From: CAZUVM01 sp964623885 | GTDB taxonomy: Bacteria > Verrucomicrobiota > Verrucomicrobiia > Limisphaerales > UBA8199 | Direction of reading: 5' to 3' | NCBI GenBank assembly: GCA_964623885.1 | Contig: CAZUVM010000049.1 | Location: forward strand, 1-64,000 | DNA: 64,000 bases | Shown: positions 35,578 to 43,275 of the stretch, one piece after another | How the letters are laid out: the number at the start of each line of letters is the position of its first letter | How positions within the stretch are numbered: the stretch's first letter is position 1 | Program-made: the position numbers and the translations under genes | The notes under the pieces: model-generated | The model's input: the letters and a program-made list of their open reading frames with translations, nothing else | Database searches by the model: none | Told to the model about the DNA's origin: nothing

Positions 35578-35853
35578 TTACAAATGCTTTTTGGCGAACG
35601 CGCGCCCGGAGGCGCTCTTAAGATATAGCTCAAATCTGGCGGCTCGTTCACGGTTGCGGAAGGCGATTGCAGTTTTAACGATCCAGGGCCGCAGCTTTGC
35701 TGTGTGATAGACTTTACCGCTGTTATGGCGCCTTAGCCGTTCATGGAGATCGTCGGTCAAGCCGACATAATAGTGCTTGGGTTGGGGCGCGCTTTGCAGG
35801 ATGTAAACGTAACAGAAGGACCGTTGTTTGGGGTCTAGCGCGTTGATCTGCAT
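35578..35853 (-). CDS. Small GIY-YIG nuclease-domain protein
   Basis: The start is set at ATG 35853 (MQINALDPKQRSFCYVYILQS). The frame is open further up to 35895, but that part is encoded by repeat copy 2. The domain shows the GIY and YIG equivalents (YVYIL and YYVGL), the catalytic Arg (DDLHERLRRHNSG), then KVYHTAKLRPW, FRNRERAARFELYLKSASG (with the metal-binding Glu) and AFAKKHL. At about 91 residues it is a stand-alone UvrC-N-like nuclease domain. Such small proteins are widespread and often lie beside palindromic repeats; some act on repeat DNA. Its position exactly between two copies of the same repeat suggests that gene and repeats belong together. Confidence 0.88.
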   Translation of the reverse strand: MQINALDPKQRSFCYVYILQSAPQPKHYYVGLTDDLHERLRRHNSGKVYHTAKLRPWIVKTAIAFRNRERAARFELYLKSASGRAFAKKHL

Positions 35854-35860
35854 GACCGGC

Positions 35861-35979
35861 TTGCCGAGCCGTAGTTCGCAGCGCGGCCACTCCATCAGCT
35901 AAGGCCCGCCTTCGTCCCGCGGACGGGACTTCGGCGCGGCGCCAGTCTTCATTCTCCGCCGCGCTGCGAACGAAGACTG
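35861..35979. repeat. 119-bp palindromic repeat, copy 2
   Basis: Copy 2 of the repeat at 35456-35574, without insertions or deletions. Its left arm carries the three substitutions (GAGCCGTAG against GAGTCTTCG), so its terminal inverted repeat is imperfect. Its right end overlaps the last two bases of the encoded CCA of tRNA-Asp (35978-35980). Confidence 0.85.
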
Positions 35980-36054
35980 GCGGGAGCGGCGGGGCTCGAA
36001 CCCGTAACCTCTGCCGTGACAGGGCAGCGCTCTAACCAATTGAGCTACGCCCCC
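35978..36054 (-). tRNA. tRNA-Asp (anticodon GTC)
   Basis: The 77-base cloverleaf includes an encoded CCA. The acceptor stem pairs GGGGGCG with CGCTCCC (one G-U). The D-arm holds GTAGCTCAATTGGTTAGAGC, the anticodon stem-loop reads CTGCC-CTGTCAC-GGCAG giving anticodon GTC, and the T-arm contains GGGTTCGAGCCCC. The 3' end directly abuts palindromic repeat copy 2. Confidence 0.95.
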
Positions 36055-36068
36055 GCTAGGGGCAGGAG

Positions 36069-36097
36069 AACGTAAGAAACCGACCGGCAATCGTCAA
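36069..36097 (-). promoter_or_regulatory. Promoter of tRNA-Asp
   Basis: On the minus strand TTGACG, 17 bases, TACGTT lies about 15 bases upstream of the tRNA-Asp 5' end. The -35 box matches in five of six positions; the -10 match is weaker. Confidence 0.4.
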
Positions 36098-36266
36098 GCT
36101 GAACCCCTCACGATCCTCACAATATGTCCGGGCAGCAGACGCCAAGGAGGTGGGGGTGGGGAACCCCGCTGAAGAAACGTACTGCCACCCAGACAAAGTC
36201 AACTTAAGGCACACATTCCGGCTTTGTCAACCGGTTGTTGGATGTCATGGATACCCTGATGCCTAA

Positions 36267-36941
36267 TCATTTCGCGCCATGGGTGTCATCCGCTGATCCT
36301 TCGCGGGAAGCACCTTTCATGTGGCGATGAACGAAAAAGTAATACATGGCCCCGAGCGCGAACATAGCTCCGCCCAGCCACAACGAGACACGGTGCAGTT
36401 CGCCTTTCATGAACGCTTCGTCCTGGCCCATTTTGATCCCAACATAACAGAGGACCGCGCACCAAATCCCCGAGCCCAGTAGCGTATAGAGCGAGAACGT
36501 TTTGTAGTTCATCCGCACGATCCCCGCGGGAATGCCAATGAGATGGCGAACGACGGGGACCAGCCGCGAGAGGAAGATGCCGACCGAGCCATAGTGCGTA
36601 GCCCAGCGCTCTGCCCCTTCAATCTTTTGCGGCGTGACCAACACGTAAGGTCCATAGCGCAGCAGCAGCGGCCGGCCGCCCAATCGCGCCGCCCAATACA
36701 TTACCGTGGCGCCGATCCATGACCCAAGCATGCCGGCGATAACGATGCCGGGCCAGCTCAGCGGGATTTGATGCGTATAGGCCAGATGCGCGGCAGGCGG
36801 GATCACGGCCTCACTGGGCACGGGAAGGATCGAGCTTTCCACCGCCATCAACAGGACTACCAGCGGGTAACCGCCCGTGGCCAGCGCGCCCTGGTACCAT
36901 TCCACCAGGTGCCGAGTCAAATGAGTCAGGCTCTGCAGCAT
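36267..36941 (-). CDS. DedA family membrane protein (SNARE-associated/VTT domain)
   Basis: This 224-residue multi-spanning protein has DedA-family features: GGYPLVVLLMAVESSILPVPSEAVIPPAA with the conserved Glu/Pro-rich re-entrant segment, the glycine block LGSWIGATVMYWAARLGG, and FLSRLVPVVRHLIGIPAGIVRMN with the conserved Arg and Gly-Pro-type motif. DedA proteins are proton-motive-force-linked membrane proteins now thought to be phospholipid scramblases or transporters that recycle lipid carriers. It stands alone and diverges from the symporter gene at 37091. The ATG start is normal. Confidence 0.92.
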   Translation of the reverse strand: MLQSLTHLTRHLVEWYQGALATGGYPLVVLLMAVESSILPVPSEAVIPPAAHLAYTHQIPLSWPGIVIAGMLGSWIGATVMYWAARLGGRPLLLRYGPYVLVTPQKIEGAERWATHYGSVGIFLSRLVPVVRHLIGIPAGIVRMNYKTFSLYTLLGSGIWCAVLCYVGIKMGQDEAFMKGELHRVSLWLGGAMFALGAMYYFFVHRHMKGASREGSADDTHGAK

Positions 36942-37090
36942 GTGCCGGGAGGTTATACCGGAAGCAGGAGACTGCGGCCAGCCGCAAGTGCAATGGGTGG
37001 GAATCGGCCCCAGGTTTGGCGCGGCTCCTATAATTTCCTTCAGTCAATCAATTCCGTTCGGTAGGCTTGAGCTGAATCTGAAGCAAACCT

Positions 37091-38485
37091 GTGAGCGATA
37101 ACAGCGAGCCGCCCCTCACTGCCGCCCGCTTATCCTGGCGCGAAAAGATCAGCTACGGCGTGGCCGACATGGGCTTCAATTTTTATTGGGCCAACATTGC
37201 CACGTTTCTCATGTTCTTTTACACGGACGTGTTCGGCATCTCGGCCGCCGCCGCGGGCTCGATGCTGTTCGCGATCAAAATCGTCAACGCGTTCACCGAT
37301 CCGGTTTTGGGCGCTACGGCCGATCGCACGCGCACGCGGTTCGGTAAATTCCGCCCCTATTTGGTCTGGGTCGCCCTGCCGCTGGCGCTGGCGGGAGTGC
37401 TGACTTATACGACTCCGGCACTTGGTCCCCAGGGCAAATTGGTTTGGGCTTACGGAAGCTACCTGCTGCTGATGGCCTGTTACACCGGGATCAACATTCC
37501 TTACAATGCGCTCTCCGGTGTGATGTCGAACGAGCCGCAGGAGCGAGCGACCTTGAACGGACTGCGGTTCATTTTTGCGTTTGGCGGCAGCACCCTGGTG
37601 ACGGCAGCGACGCCGTTACTCGTTAAATGGCTCGGCGGCGGCCATGACCGGCTCGGCTGGCGGCTTACAATGATCTTCTGGGGTGTGGCCGCCACGGTTT
37701 TGTTCGGTGTCACCTTTTTCAACACTCGCGAGCGCATCGTGCCGTCGCCGGCCCAAAAGAGCCGCGTGTGGGAGGACGTGAAGGATTTGAGCAGGAATGG
37801 GCCCTGGCTGGTGCTCTTTTTCCTCTCGCTGATCATCATGCTGACGATCACGTTGCGCACGGCTACTGCGGCGTACTATTTCAAATATTACGTCGGGCAA
37901 CCGTCATTAATGGCCGCCTTTGTCCCGGCGTACATGGCGGCCGCGGCCGCAGGCGCGTCGCTGACACCTGTTCTGACCCGATTCTTTGACAAGCGACTCC
38001 TCCTGATCGCGTTGATGAGCATCACAGGAATTCTGTCCATGGCGTTCTTCTTCATTCCCAAGGACCAGGTTGTGGCCATGTTTGCACTGCAAATCGTCAT
38101 TGGCCTGGTGCTGGGGCCCAAGTCGCCGCTGGCATTTGCGATGTACGCCGATACCGCCGACTACAATGAATGGCGGACGGGTCGCCGTGCCACGGGCCTC
38201 ACTTTTGCTGCGGCCACATTCGCACAAAAATTGGGCACCGCCCTGGCCGCCGTGCTGATGGGTTCATTGTTTACCGCGCTGGGTTATGTCGCAAACACGA
38301 CCCAAACGCCACGCTCGCAAACCGGCATCGTGCTGCTCATGTCTTTTATCCCGGCGCTGTTCGCGTTCGCCGCCGCGGGCGTGATGCTGTTTTACAAGCT
38401 GGACAACCCGCAGATGGCCCGGATCCAGGCGGAGCTGGTTCAACGCAAGACCGGCCATGCGCAGAACAGCAGGGTGCCGGCTTAG
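37091..38485 (+). CDS. GPH/MFS family sugar:cation symporter (MelB-like)
   Basis: The protein has 464 residues and about twelve membrane segments. The N-terminus LSWREKISYGVADMGFNFYWANIATFLMFFYTDVFG and the FTDPVLGATADRTRTRFGKFRPYL block, with the membrane Asp used for cation binding, are typical of the glycoside-pentoside-hexuronide family. The start is a GTG preceded by AAGCAAACCT. The gene lies 16 bases before a GH94-type phosphorylase, so it probably imports the disaccharide or oligosaccharide that the phosphorylase then splits. The substrate cannot be read directly. Confidence 0.9.
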   Translation: MSDNSEPPLTAARLSWREKISYGVADMGFNFYWANIATFLMFFYTDVFGISAAAAGSMLFAIKIVNAFTDPVLGATADRTRTRFGKFRPYLVWVALPLALAGVLTYTTPALGPQGKLVWAYGSYLLLMACYTGINIPYNALSGVMSNEPQERATLNGLRFIFAFGGSTLVTAATPLLVKWLGGGHDRLGWRLTMIFWGVAATVLFGVTFFNTRERIVPSPAQKSRVWEDVKDLSRNGPWLVLFFLSLIIMLTITLRTATAAYYFKYYVGQPSLMAAFVPAYMAAAAAGASLTPVLTRFFDKRLLLIALMSITGILSMAFFFIPKDQVVAMFALQIVIGLVLGPKSPLAFAMYADTADYNEWRTGRRATGLTFAAATFAQKLGTALAAVLMGSLFTALGYVANTTQTPRSQTGIVLLMSFIPALFAFAAAGVMLFYKLDNPQMARIQAELVQRKTGHAQNSRVPA

Positions 38486-38501
38486 TGGTCACTCAGAACC
38501 C

Positions 38502-40910
38502 ATGTTAAAACCCACGCACAATGGTGAACGCTTCGAGCTGACCGATCCCACAGCGATGCCGCGGGCCTCCGGGTTCCTCTGGAATTCCAAAATGCTGCTA
38601 CACGTTAACTGCCGTGGCTATGCCTCTGCCCAGTTTTTGCAGCCGGAGCCGGCTAAATATGCATACGCGCCCAATCTCGAAGCCAAAACCTTCATGCAGC
38701 CGGAGCAGCCTTATTACGCGCATCATCCCGGCCGTTTTTTCTACGTAAAAGACGAAACCACCAACGCCGTCTTTTCCGCGCCTTACGAGCCGGTGCGCGC
38801 CCCGTTGGATCGGTTCTGTTTTTCCGTGGGCAAGCAGGATATCCGCTGGAGCGTCGAAAAAGACGGCATTGCCCTGGAGATATCCGTGAGCTTGCCGGCC
38901 GAAGATCGCGTTGAGCTTTGGTCCCTTGTCGTTCGCAATGTTTCAGACCGCGATCGCCAACTGAGCTTCTATCCCTATTTCCCAATCGGCTACATGAGTT
39001 GGATAAACCAGTCGGCGCGCTATCGACCGGACCTCGGCGGCATCGTTGCGTCTTGCGTGACTCCTTACCAGAAGGTGGAGGACTACTTTAAAATTCGGGA
39101 TTTCAAGGATCGCACTTTCTTTTTGGCGGACGAAGAGCCCACTGCCTGGGAAACCCGGCAGGAGGCTTTTGAGGGCGAGGGCGGCCTGCACGCTCCAACT
39201 GCATTGCAACCGCCGGAATTGGGGAAGGGGGATGCTCTTTATGAAATGCCGACCGCCGTTTTGCAGTATCGCATCCGGTTAGCCGCACAGCAGCGCCGGG
39301 AGTTTCGATTCATTTTTGGACCCGCCTTTGATGACGCAGAAATGCTCGCGTTGCGCCGGCAGTACCTTCCTCCCGACGGATTCGACCAAGCCTCGGCTCG
39401 CTACGCCGATTACCTGGCTCCGGCCCAAGGCTGCCTGCGAATTGAAACACCGGATCCGGATTTCGACAACTTCGTCAATCACTGGCTGCCCCGACAGGTC
39501 TTTTATCATGGGGATGTCAACCGTCTCACAACCGATCCGCAAACGCGCAATTATCTTCAGGATAATATGGGCATGACGTGGCTCAGACCGGCGGTTACCC
39601 GGTCGGCGTTCTTGCGCGCTCTGGGCCAGCAGGAATCGAACGGGGCGATGCCGGACGGCATTCTTCTCGTTCCCGGTGCCGAGCTTAAATACATCAATCG
39701 GATTCCCCACACCGATCACTGCGTTTGGCTGCCGGTTTGCCTCCAGGCCTATCTCGATGAGACCAATGACTACCAGCTGTTGCGTGAGCCGGTTACCGAT
39801 CGCGCGGGCCAAACTCGCACTGTTTTTGAGCGCATTACTGCCGCGATGCGCTGCTTGCTTAACGCGCGAGACGAACGCGGGCTGAGCTATATCGGCCAGG
39901 GCGACTGGTGCGATCCCATGAACATGGTCGGCTACAAAGGAAAAGGCATCTCGGGCTGGCTGTCCCTGGCGACAGCTTATGCGCTTCAGCTTTGGGCGGA
40001 AATCTGCGAGCTGACGAAGACTCCCGATCTCGCGGCAGAATTCAAGACCGCTGCCGGCAACCTCAACAAAATTGTAAATCAGTATTTATGGGATGGCCGC
40101 TGGTTTGGTCGTGGTATTACCGACGACGGTGTACTGTTCGGAGTGAACGGTGATGCCGAAGGCCGCATCTTCCTGAACCCGCAAAGCTGGGCAATCCTGA
40201 GCGGAGCGGCCGACGCGGAACAACGACAGAAAATGATCGAGGCTATCGCTGAGCAGCTCGAAACTCCCTGTGGCGTGGTGCTCCTGGCGCCCGCTTTCAC
40301 TCACATGCGAGAGGACATCGGGCGTGTGACCCAAAAATTTCCCGGCTCAGCCGAGAACGGCTCCATCTATAATCACGGCGCAATCTTTTACATCTTCAGT
40401 CTTTACTCGATTGGCGAGTCCGATCGCGCCTTCCGCGTGCTCCGCCAAATGATCCCCGGCCCGGATCCCGAAGACTACAAACAACGCGGCCAATTGCCTG
40501 TGTTCATTCCGAATTATTATCGCGGCGCGTACCGACAGCATCCGCGCACGGCGGGACGTTCGAGCCAATTGTTCAATACCGGAACTGTTTCCTGGTATTA
40601 CCGCTGCGTCATTGAAGGACTGTTCGGTCTGAAAGGAGATCGCCAGGGCTTGCTCATTCAACCCCGAATGCCAGCATCGTGGAACGCGGCGAAAGCGATC
40701 CGCAAATTCCGCGGCGCAACTTTTCACGTAAACGTCCACCGCGAACGCGGGCTTTCAAGTGAGCAATTGGCGGTCGACGGTCAATCATTGAGCGGCAACA
40801 GAGTGACGGATATTCGCCCAGGGCATGAGTACGGTGTCGACGTCAAAATTCCAGCCGCTGCGAGCGGGGACCGCCCGCGCTCCGCCAGCATTTCCCAAAT
40901 GCTTGCTTAA
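38502..40910 (+). CDS. Glycoside hydrolase family 94-type phosphorylase
   Basis: This is an 802-residue protein starting MLKPTHNGERFELTDP; the earlier start at 38457 overlaps the symporter and is unlikely. It has the N-terminal beta-sandwich (GYASAQFLQPEPAKY and RFFYVKDETTNAVFSAPYEPV), a linker and an (alpha/alpha)6 barrel with the catalytic Asp in GQGDWCDPMNMVG and the ENGSIYNHGAIFYIFSLY block. GH94 enzymes phosphorolyse beta-linked disaccharides such as cellobiose, chitobiose or cellobionate into a sugar 1-phosphate and a monosaccharide, saving ATP. The Cys-Asp in the DWCD motif replaces the Asn-Asp of cellobiose phosphorylase, so the substrate may differ. It forms a two-gene unit with the symporter. 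Confidence 0.9.
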   Translation: MLKPTHNGERFELTDPTAMPRASGFLWNSKMLLHVNCRGYASAQFLQPEPAKYAYAPNLEAKTFMQPEQPYYAHHPGRFFYVKDETTNAVFSAPYEPVRAPLDRFCFSVGKQDIRWSVEKDGIALEISVSLPAEDRVELWSLVVRNVSDRDRQLSFYPYFPIGYMSWINQSARYRPDLGGIVASCVTPYQKVEDYFKIRDFKDRTFFLADEEPTAWETRQEAFEGEGGLHAPTALQPPELGKGDALYEMPTAVLQYRIRLAAQQRREFRFIFGPAFDDAEMLALRRQYLPPDGFDQASARYADYLAPAQGCLRIETPDPDFDNFVNHWLPRQVFYHGDVNRLTTDPQTRNYLQDNMGMTWLRPAVTRSAFLRALGQQESNGAMPDGILLVPGAELKYINRIPHTDHCVWLPVCLQAYLDETNDYQLLREPVTDRAGQTRTVFERITAAMRCLLNARDERGLSYIGQGDWCDPMNMVGYKGKGISGWLSLATAYALQLWAEICELTKTPDLAAEFKTAAGNLNKIVNQYLWDGRWFGRGITDDGVLFGVNGDAEGRIFLNPQSWAILSGAADAEQRQKMIEAIAEQLETPCGVVLLAPAFTHMREDIGRVTQKFPGSAENGSIYNHGAIFYIFSLYSIGESDRAFRVLRQMIPGPDPEDYKQRGQLPVFIPNYYRGAYRQHPRTAGRSSQLFNTGTVSWYYRCVIEGLFGLKGDRQGLLIQPRMPASWNAAKAIRKFRGATFHVNVHRERGLSSEQLAVDGQSLSGNRVTDIRPGHEYGVDVKIPAAASGDRPRSASISQMLA

Positions 40911-40929
40911 ACTGCCACAACGGTTGGTT

Positions 40930-42066
40930 TCACGGCGCAATTCTGCCCAGCGCCTCTTTCGCCTCAACGCGTACCGAGTTGTTGGTGTCCTCCATTAGAG
41001 CTTGCAACTTTGGCAAGGCTGCATTGGCTGGCACACCAATGAGTCCCAGGGTTCGTGCGGCGGCCTGGCGAAGTTCTGGAGAGGAGTCTTCCAGACACAC
41101 TATCAACGCCGGCACTGCTGCCTGTCCACGGATGCTGACGTTGGCCAGCGCATTAGCGGCGGCCAAACGCACCTCCAGCGCAGGATCGCTTAACGCATTC
41201 GTCAGTGTCTTGATGGTTGGATTATCCGGAATGTGAATCACGCCAAGCGCTTGGATGGCCTGTTGGCGCGAGGTCGCGTTGTCCGATTGCGCCATTTTCA
41301 CCAGGGCCGGTTCAGCCTGGCGCAACGATCGCGCGATGAGTAGCAGGGATTGAACGGCGGCGCCGCGAGCGCGTTCATCGCCTTGCTCGATAGCATTGCC
41401 CAGCATGCCAGCGGCTGGGGCGCCGATGGTTTGCAGCGCATACGCAGCGACGTCGCGAACGCTCCGATCCGGATCGAGCAGCAAGCGAGCGAGAGCCGGT
41501 ACGGCGCCCTGGGCGTCGGGACCGAGTTGCGCGAGCGCAGACGCCGCCGCCCGGCGCACATCAGCGTTGTGATCCTCGAGAGCTGCGAGCAGCACTGGAA
41601 GTGAATCTTTGCCGATTCGTCCCAGCGCCGCGGAGGCATCCGCGCGTTCCTGGTGGTCCGAACCTCGCATAATTTTGCCAAGCGCCGGCGCGGCCATCCG
41701 CGCGTCTGGCCCGAGGACTCCCAGACTCCTAATCGCGCCGGCTCGAACTACAGCCGCATCAGGTGGTTTTAGGCCGGGGAACCAGAGGCGCAGTGGCAAC
41801 GAGTTGCGTCGAGCCAAAGCCCAAACCTGGCGGCGCAGAAAAGTATCGTGAACCTGCAGCAGGCGAATAAGCTCCGGCACGGCGTTCGTCCCCATGGCAC
41901 GAATCGCTGTCTCGGCATCGCCGTTCCCGGCCGCCGCCAGCCGAGCCCAATGCTCGACCGATCGTCCCTGGTAAAACCCGTTCTCCGTGTCGTGTCGAAT
42001 CAGTAGCAGGAATGCCGCCGAAGCGACCCCAAGCAGGGCCAGACCTATGAGCAGGCGTCTCTTCAC
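40930..42066 (-). CDS. HEAT/PBS lyase-type repeat protein, membrane-anchored
   Basis: The 378-residue protein has an N-terminal anchor or signal (MKRRLLIGLALLGVASAAFLLLI) and then a regular series of HEAT repeats of about 30-37 residues, for example ASAALGRIGKDSLPVLLAAL, AASALAQLGPDAQGAVPALARLL and AANALANVSIRGQAAVPALI, ending in EAKEALGRIAP. Such proteins form a curved scaffold for protein contact; no catalytic motif is seen. It converges with the GH94 gene and is not obviously in an operon. Confidence 0.87.
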   Translation of the reverse strand: MKRRLLIGLALLGVASAAFLLLIRHDTENGFYQGRSVEHWARLAAAGNGDAETAIRAMGTNAVPELIRLLQVHDTFLRRQVWALARRNSLPLRLWFPGLKPPDAAVVRAGAIRSLGVLGPDARMAAPALGKIMRGSDHQERADASAALGRIGKDSLPVLLAALEDHNADVRRAAASALAQLGPDAQGAVPALARLLLDPDRSVRDVAAYALQTIGAPAAGMLGNAIEQGDERARGAAVQSLLLIARSLRQAEPALVKMAQSDNATSRQQAIQALGVIHIPDNPTIKTLTNALSDPALEVRLAAANALANVSIRGQAAVPALIVCLEDSSPELRQAAARTLGLIGVPANAALPKLQALMEDTNNSVRVEAKEALGRIAP

Positions 42067-42145
42067 TGGAGGTAGGTGCGCCTGCTATTTGGGAAACCAG
42101 CCAAACGCAGGCACGCGCAACCCAGCATCGCAGGATTCAAGCTCG

Positions 42146-42173
42146 TTGACAACCTGCCCTCACCCGTTAGCAT
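42146..42173 (+). promoter_or_regulatory. Promoter of tRNA-Glu
   Basis: TTGACA (42146-42151), 16 bases, TAGCAT (42168-42173), ending 15 bases before the tRNA 5' end. Confidence 0.5.
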
Positions 42174-42188
42174 AGAGAGCCGCCTATT

Positions 42189-42263
42189 GGCGCGTTCGTC
42201 TATCGGTTAGGACACGGCCCTCTCAAGGCTGAAAGACGGGTTCGATTCCCGTACGCGCTACCA
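42189..42263 (+). tRNA. tRNA-Glu (anticodon CTC)
   Basis: The 75-base cloverleaf includes an encoded CCA. The acceptor stem pairs GGCGCGT with ACGCGCT, the anticodon stem-loop CGGCC-CTCTCAA-GGCTG gives anticodon CTC, and the T-arm contains ACGGGTTCGATTCCCGT. The last 32 bases of this gene plus one more base are repeated exactly at 49044-49076, which marks it as an integration site. Confidence 0.95.
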
Positions 42264-42264
42264 T
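42232..42264 (+). repeat. Left attachment site (3' end of tRNA-Glu)
   Basis: This 33-bp stretch, covering the T-arm, acceptor 3' strand and CCA of tRNA-Glu, is identical to 49044-49076. A direct repeat of a tRNA 3' end in the same orientation is the hallmark of site-specific integration by a tyrosine recombinase. The copies are 6,812 bases apart. Confidence 0.85.
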
Positions 42265-42597
42265 TGATTTTCAAGGGTTTCTGAAGGAGTGCAGTAAAAG
42301 TGCAGTAAAGTGCCTCGTAACGCAGTTGGGTTCGGATTACCGCTGGCACTATTTCCCTCTCTCGGGTTCGCTCGCAAGTTCCTTCACTTGGTAGATCTCT
42401 CCTCCGCGCAGCTGAATGTCCGCAAACACTACTGTCGACCTCTGCGCGTTGACACGAAATGTTGTACCACTCGGTTAGCCCCTCTGACAAAGCCGGGCCT
42501 TGCTCCTACCGGGAAAACGGAGAGCGCCCCCGTCGCATTCTGTCTCGTAATGGACATTTACGAAAAGGTCCCAGCCGCGAAGCGACACGAGGTACTA
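42265..42597. other. Left end of the genomic island, no clear gene
   Basis: These 333 bases lie between tRNA-Glu and the end of the fluoride operon. Short frames on the minus strand include one ending QVKELASEPERGK, but none has a start site or family. No integrase gene or its remains can be recognised here, although an integrase next to the tRNA would be usual. The short direct repeat GTGCAGTAAA occurs twice near 42290-42310. Confidence 0.4.
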
Positions 42598-43263
42598 TTA
42601 GCCGCGCGTGGGCCATTCCCCTATCTCTTCCAACCCCATCGCCGCCCTCCTCAACCTTGCCTCCTCCGAGCCCGTGTGCGCCGCCATCCCCTCCAGCGCC
42701 TCCAGCTCATCGGCGGCCTGTCGCTCCGCCTGCCTTGTCAGTTCCGCGATCGCATCGCCCACCCTCTTCCCCCACCCCGCTGCCAGCCGCGAAAAATTCT
42801 TCTCCACTTCCCAGCGCGCCTTTCGCGTCAGCACCCGCTCCACCGGACCCCGGAACAACGCCATCGGAACCATGTAGCCAATGATATCCAGAGCCACGTC
42901 AAAGCCGTACCCCACATCCACCGGTGGCGCCGACGGCTCCCCCACGTCGAGAACCAGCTCACGCGGGCTCAACGTCACGCCCAGGGCCCCTCTCACGTGC
43001 GCCGCCAGACGGTCCTGAAACGCCCGCACCGTCCGTCCCAGGTGCGTGCGCGCCTTCTCCAGCGGTTCACAGAACATCGCCCGCTCTGCCTCCGAAACCT
43101 CCATCAGTTCTCGCCTCAGAAACCCCTGCAGCCAACGTCGCCACGCCGCCACAAAACGTGGCAGCGACAGCCGCCACCCAGCGAACTGCCCTCCCAACTC
43201 GCCGGCGGCCTTGTCTTGCATGGCCGCGCACCTCGGCCGCAGCCGCGCCAGCAACGATTCCAA
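42598..43263 (-). CDS. Dynamin-like protein, C-terminal part (split by TAG)
   Basis: The 221-residue helical frame begins at a TTG (ESLLARLRPRC) and lies in the same reading frame as the GTPase gene upstream, separated only by a TAG at 43276-43278 and four codons. It has the amphipathic helices and central hydrophobic segment (VALDIIGYMVPMALF) expected of the stalk and membrane-binding paddle of bacterial dynamin-like proteins, followed by coiled helices. No ribosome-binding site is seen before the TTG. The simplest view is that one gene of about 547 codons was interrupted by a nonsense change; alternatives are readthrough, reinitiation to give two subunits, or a sequencing error. It is the last gene of the fluoride-riboswitch operon. 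Confidence 0.7.
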   Translation of the reverse strand: MESLLARLRPRCAAMQDKAAGELGGQFAGWRLSLPRFVAAWRRWLQGFLRRELMEVSEAERAMFCEPLEKARTHLGRTVRAFQDRLAAHVRGALGVTLSPRELVLDVGEPSAPPVDVGYGFDVALDIIGYMVPMALFRGPVERVLTRKARWEVEKNFSRLAAGWGKRVGDAIAELTRQAERQAADELEALEGMAAHTGSEEARLRRAAMGLEEIGEWPTRG

Positions 43264-43275
43264 TGCGCTCGCTGC

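Noticed and set aside
42200..42490. A minus-strand frame across tRNA-Glu ending YGNRTRLSALRGP
   Set aside because: That end is the antisense of the tRNA itself and is a common false gene; the remainder has no recognisable features.
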